Part shown: one piece after another, positions 6,340 to 6,781 of the stretch
Position numbering within the stretch: the stretch's first letter is position 1
Layout of the letters: each line of letters starts with the position of its first letter
Assembly: GCA_003972865.1 (NCBI GenBank)
Contig: QOAX01000299.1
Location: 1-6,781, forward strand
Direction: 5' to 3'
DNA: 6,781 bases
DNA from: Verrucomicrobiota bacterium
GTDB taxonomy: Bacteria; Verrucomicrobiota; Verrucomicrobiia; Limisphaerales; UBA1096
Position numbers and translations under genes: made by a program
Notes under the pieces: generated by a model
Told to the model about the DNA's origin: nothing
What the model saw: only the letters and a program-made list of their open reading frames with translations
Databases searched by the model: none

Positions 6340-6363
6340 GCTTGGCCAACCGTCTGGCCAAGC
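6340..6363 (+). terminator. Hairpin of two inverted repeat copies after cysI (possible terminator)
   Basis: GCTTGGCCA (6340-6348) and TGGCCAAGC (6355-6363) form a perfect 9-bp stem with a 6-base loop, starting five bases after the cysI stop codon. No T-tract follows, so termination strength is uncertain. It may stabilise the 3' end or act together with Rho. Both arms are copies of the window-wide repeat. Confidence 0.5.
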
Positions 6364-6385
6364 CGCGTGTTCATCCCGAAAGTGC

Positions 6386-6414
6386 TTGAGACGGGGTGGG
6401 GCGATGCGTACGAT
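6386..6414 (+). promoter_or_regulatory. Promoter of tRNA-Phe
   Basis: A -35 box TTGAGA (five of six consensus bases) is followed by a 17-base spacer and -10 box TACGAT (four of six). Predicted start is near 6421, giving a leader of about 19 bases before the tRNA. The stretch after the -10 (TCGCCTCC) is GC-rich, as in discriminators of growth-rate-controlled stable-RNA promoters. Confidence 0.6.
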
Positions 6415-6439
6415 TCGCCTCCGTTTTTTCGGGGGGAAT

Positions 6440-6515
6440 GGCTGGATAGCTCAGTTGGTAGAGCAACGGATTGAAAATCCGTGTGTCCCCGGTTCGATTC
6501 CGGGTCCAGCCACCA
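6440..6515 (+). tRNA. tRNA-Phe (anticodon GAA)
   Basis: A complete 76-base cloverleaf. The acceptor stem pairs GGCTGGA (6440-6446) with TCCAGCC (6505-6511). The D-arm is GCTC/GAGC (6449-6452, 6461-6464). The anticodon stem is ACGGA/TCCGT with loop TTGAAAA and anticodon GAA at 6473-6475. The T-arm is CCCGG/CCGGG with loop TTCGATT, the discriminator is A6512, and the CCA end is encoded (6513-6515). All stems are perfectly paired. A run of six T (6516-6521) follows at once. The gene decodes phenylalanine codons. It has its own promoter and lies 33 bases upstream of zwf on the same strand, so read-through into zwf is possible. Confidence 0.97.
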
Positions 6516-6548
6516 TTTTTTCTGCCGCCCGGGTTCACGACTTTTCCA

Positions 6549-6781
6549 ATGGTGGAATCTGCAAAAACGATTTCCCTTCCAGGCTTGGAGGACGGCCGCA
6601 AGGCGGACGAGCCGTGCACGATTGTCATCTTCGGCGCGAGCGGCGACCTGACGGCGCGCAAGCTGATCCCCGCGCTGTATCACCTCCACCTCGAGGGGCA
6701 GATGCCGGAGTCGTTTCGCGTGGTCGGCTTTGCGCGCCGCGAAAAAACCGATGCAAGCTGGCGCGACGAGATGCGCGCCGG
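6549..6781 (+). CDS. zwf: Glucose-6-phosphate 1-dehydrogenase, N-terminal part (3' end outside the window)
   Basis: This is the first enzyme of the oxidative pentose phosphate pathway; it oxidises glucose-6-phosphate to 6-phosphogluconolactone and yields NADPH. The frame is open from ATG at 6549 to the right edge: 77 codons of an expected length near 500. The nucleotide-binding signature IFGASGDLTARKLIPALY lies at residues 27-44, followed by FRVVGFARR and a segment typical of the family. The catalytic His motif would lie beyond the window. The first 20 or so residues before the Rossmann strand are variable in the family, which fits this start; GTG at the next codon is an alternative. No Shine-Dalgarno sequence is seen, only a T-rich CTTTTCCA before ATG. 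With only 33 bases between it and the tRNA, it may share the tRNA promoter. NADPH from this enzyme could feed sulfite reduction by the preceding gene, though that link is inference. Confidence 0.93.
   Translation, partial: MVESAKTISLPGLEDGRKADEPCTIVIFGASGDLTARKLIPALYHLHLEGQMPESFRVVGFARREKTDASWRDEMRA

Noticed and set aside
6418..6435. CCTCCG-T6-CGGGGG hairpin before the tRNA
   Set aside because: The T run is in the loop rather than after the stem, and about half the stem lies before the predicted start site, so it is unlikely to be a terminator or a formed leader hairpin.
4596..6689. A 697-codon open frame on the minus strand opposite cysI, running under the tRNA
   Set aside because: It is the mirror of cysI in a GC-rich genome, is rich in Arg/Val/Ala/His with no recognisable domain, and crosses the tRNA gene. 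Shadow frame.
1..6781. Mobile element, phage, CRISPR or tRNA-associated integration site
   Set aside because: No transposase, integrase, terminal repeats, spacer-repeat array or duplicated tRNA 3' end is visible; all genes are core metabolic or regulatory genes with similar base composition.

Overview
The window is a chromosomal housekeeping segment of a GC-rich bacterium. It holds six protein genes, two of them cut by the window edges, and one tRNA. The extended Rho C-terminal half, the long (480-residue) form of adenosylhomocysteinase, the WYL-type regulator and the near-absence of Shine-Dalgarno sequences would fit a verrucomicrobial or related PVC-group genome. That placement is an inference from protein texture; nothing in the window settles it. 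No transposase, integrase, phage gene, CRISPR array or defence gene is present.

Layout, left to right. (1) The 3' end of rho (transcription termination factor), on +, ends at 580 and is followed by a clear intrinsic terminator. (2) A DeoR/YafY-like HTH-WYL-WCX transcription regulator lies on + at 691-1692. (3) A short convergent spacer contains overlapping hairpins. (4) metK and ahcY lie on -, 11 bases apart, and form a SAM-cycle operon: MetK makes S-adenosylmethionine and AhcY removes the S-adenosylhomocysteine left after methyl transfer. A good sigma70-type promoter lies about 50 bases upstream of metK. (5) Across a 191-base divergent spacer is cysI, the sirohaem sulfite reductase hemoprotein, on +. 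Sulfite reductase supplies sulfide for cysteine and methionine, the precursor used by MetK, and sirohaem synthesis itself consumes SAM. The divergent pair is therefore coherent in pathway terms. (6) A tRNA-Phe(GAA) with encoded CCA and its own promoter is followed 33 bases later by (7) the start of zwf (glucose-6-phosphate dehydrogenase, source of NADPH), cut by the right edge.

The most unusual content is not a gene. A short palindrome-like word, centred on TTGGCCAAGCG with full form CGCTTGGCCAAGCG, recurs through the window. I count ten exact copies of the 9-mer GGCCAAGCG (either strand) at nine loci, plus several one-mismatch copies. A simple base-composition model predicts about 0.1. Copies occur in every intergenic spacer longer than 70 bases, pair into hairpins downstream of two genes, and also lie inside coding sequence. 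It resembles a highly iterated palindrome (HIP1-like) or a DNA-uptake-type sequence, and is the best candidate here for something undescribed. No stretch longer than 300 bases lacks a gene.
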